DNA of 64,000 nt. Source: Arcuatula senhousia (Eukaryota > Mollusca > Bivalvia > Mytilida > Mytilidae). The DNA lies in the NCBI GenBank assembly GCA_963971305.1, contig OZ020306.1, positions 33,005,512 through 33,069,511 on the forward strand. Reading direction: 5' to 3'. Shown here in pieces: positions 62,821 through 64,000 of this stretch. A program made the translations under genes and the position numbers. The first letter of the stretch is position 1. Every line of letters begins with the position of its first letter. The notes below the pieces were generated by a model, which was not told the DNA's origin, did no database searches, and saw only the letters and a program-made list of their open reading frames with translations.

Positions 62821-62822
62821 TA

Positions 62823-64000
62823 AGACTATGATATAAAAGAAAGTTATTTGTATTTGCTTTCTCTCTAAATTGCAGGAAGTTGTAAAAAGTTCTGCTTTGA
62901 AAGTTAACAATGTCTTTTATAAACATGATATTGCTTTCTTTCCATTTTAAACATAATGTAAGATTGGATACAGAAACAAAATTCAAAATATCAAGTGAAA
63001 AAACATTTTGCTTAGAAAGCTTTATGTCCGGTTTTGCTATGGACAAATTATAAAATACTCCTTTCCAAAACATGTTTTTAATACAATGTGAAACTTCACA
63101 CAATTTTTCTTTTTGTAGATTAAAAACTCTAGCTCCTCCAAAATGTTTGAGTTCAGAAACCAGTAGTGTTTGCCATATTCCATCAGGGTTTTCAAAGAAT
63201 CTCTTAACCCATGACAGTTTCAGATAAATCTCAAAAGATGGCAAATGTATCATGTTCAACCCCCCCTGAGACAGATCTCCTATTAAAGTATTATGTTTTA
63301 TACGATCTGTCCAACCACTCCAAATAAAGTTATAAAATAAAGTCTTTATCTCATTCATCCTGGCTTCTGACAAACTTGGAAGTGAGGTAAATAAATGAAT
63401 TAGTTTTGGAAGAGCCAAAGTTTTAACCACAGTTATCTTTCCTAGAAGAGTCAGTTTTCTATGCTGCCAGCTCTTCAATATGGCTGATACTTCTTTGATT
63501 TTTTTAGCAATATTTACATCCAGAATACTCTGTATATCAAGTGAAAAATCTATACCCAATAACTTAAAATTTGAGTGAGACCAAAAGAGATCGTAATTTG
63601 GACAAAGAACTTGATCTGAATATCTTTTACTCCCAATCCAAACAGCTCTAGTTTTTGAAGCATTCATTTTTAATCCAGAAGTATCAGCAAAGGATTTGAA
63701 ACATATCAGTGTCTCTTCAAGAGACTTTTCACTACCATCTAAAGTTAAAAATGTGTCATCAGCATACTGACTTAAAAGAGACATTTGATCGCCAACTTCA
63801 ATTCCTTTAATATTTGGGCTTGATTTAAGTTTTAAAGATAATAGTTCCACTCCTATAATGAATAAATACGGTGACAAGGGATCACCTTGTCTACAACCTC
63901 TCTCAAGATTGAAGAAATCTGACAAGTGGCCATTGTTTATTACACAGCTTTTTGCGTTGGAGTATAGGCTTTCGAACCATTTGATTATTGATGGACCAAA
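62823..64000 (-). pseudogene. LINE ORF2 reverse transcriptase portion
   Basis: Open from the window edge on the minus strand: KWFESLYSNAKSCVINNG, then ERGCRQGDPLSPYLF (RT motif B region), QYADDTFL (catalytic YADD, motif C) and LKMNASKTRAVWIG, then LLGIDFS and later thumb and connection sequence. The first ATG-independent start sometimes assigned (63925) is arbitrary because the frame stays open to 64000. Translation would stop inside the inserted TA element's end. RT copies LINE RNA during target-primed integration; here it is a broken copy. Confidence 0.85.

Larger units (their letters stand above)
58822..64000 (-). mobile_element. L1/Tx1-like LINE, 3' part with poly(A), carrying two nested DNA elements
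   Basis: The element continues past the right edge. Its 3' end is an A-run (plus-strand T-run at 58822-58839). ORF2 pieces: 64000-62823 (RT), 61670-61490, 61484-61076 and 59268-59169 (stop TGA at 59171-59169). The pieces are separated by a TA-flanked element (61673-62820) and a TTAA-flanked element (59273-61071). Deleting each with one target copy rejoins the frame. One small frameshift near 61486 remains, so the copy is dead. The 3' UTR is about 330 bp. Confidence 0.85.

Overview
The window looks like a fragment of a bivalve mollusc genome, most likely mussel-like. It is AT-rich, its genes are split by introns, and intergenic and intronic DNA is packed with short-unit tandem repeats, hairpin-ended interspersed elements, MITEs and decayed non-LTR retrotransposons. 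I see no bacterial gene organisation, rRNA, tRNA or CRISPR. The species is inference.

Genes. Two ADAMTS-type secreted metalloprotease genes lie on the minus strand. Gene B is represented by its last nine exons (58080 down to 49919): end of the Cys-rich domain, spacer, five thrombospondin type-1 repeats (TSRs) and a C-terminal PLAC domain with a stop. All splice phases agree, giving 495 residues. Its protease half lies beyond the right edge of the window. Gene A is represented by a prodomain exon (6328-5972) and a phase-compatible candidate first exon with a signal peptide (9549-9378). Its remaining exons lie off the left edge. Since the 5' end of A lies downstream of the 3' end of B on the same strand, these are two tandem genes, or else an assembly error. 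A possible orphan last exon of an unrecognised basic protein sits on the plus strand at 19855-20035.

Repeats. 594-4433 is a plus-strand LINE 3' remnant, interrupted by a 2.9-kb tandem-repeat element that is itself interrupted by another. 41.0-49.3 kb is a cluster of one hairpin-ended family, with nested copies and tandemly repeated 3' ends. 58.8-64 kb is a minus-strand L1/Tx1-like LINE with its poly(A) at 58822, carrying two DNA-transposon-like insertions, one flanked by TTAA and one by TA. Removing each insertion with one target copy restores the LINE reading frame. A hammerhead-ribozyme-like fold lies just left of that LINE (58509-58559, minus strand).

Main unusual signal. At least six repeat families with different sequences share one plan. 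The 5' end often begins ACAAG or ACTAG, then comes a small hairpin, then a family-specific motif M. A block of roughly 145-500 bp tandem units follows, then a GAC/ACGG/GCC/CAGA microsatellite. The 3' end is a hairpin whose last arm is the reverse complement of M, followed by TAA or TAAAA. This resembles known bivalve tandem-repeat elements (pearl-like) and Helentron-associated DINE/HINE elements, but a shared plan across so many unrelated sequences in one window deserves study.
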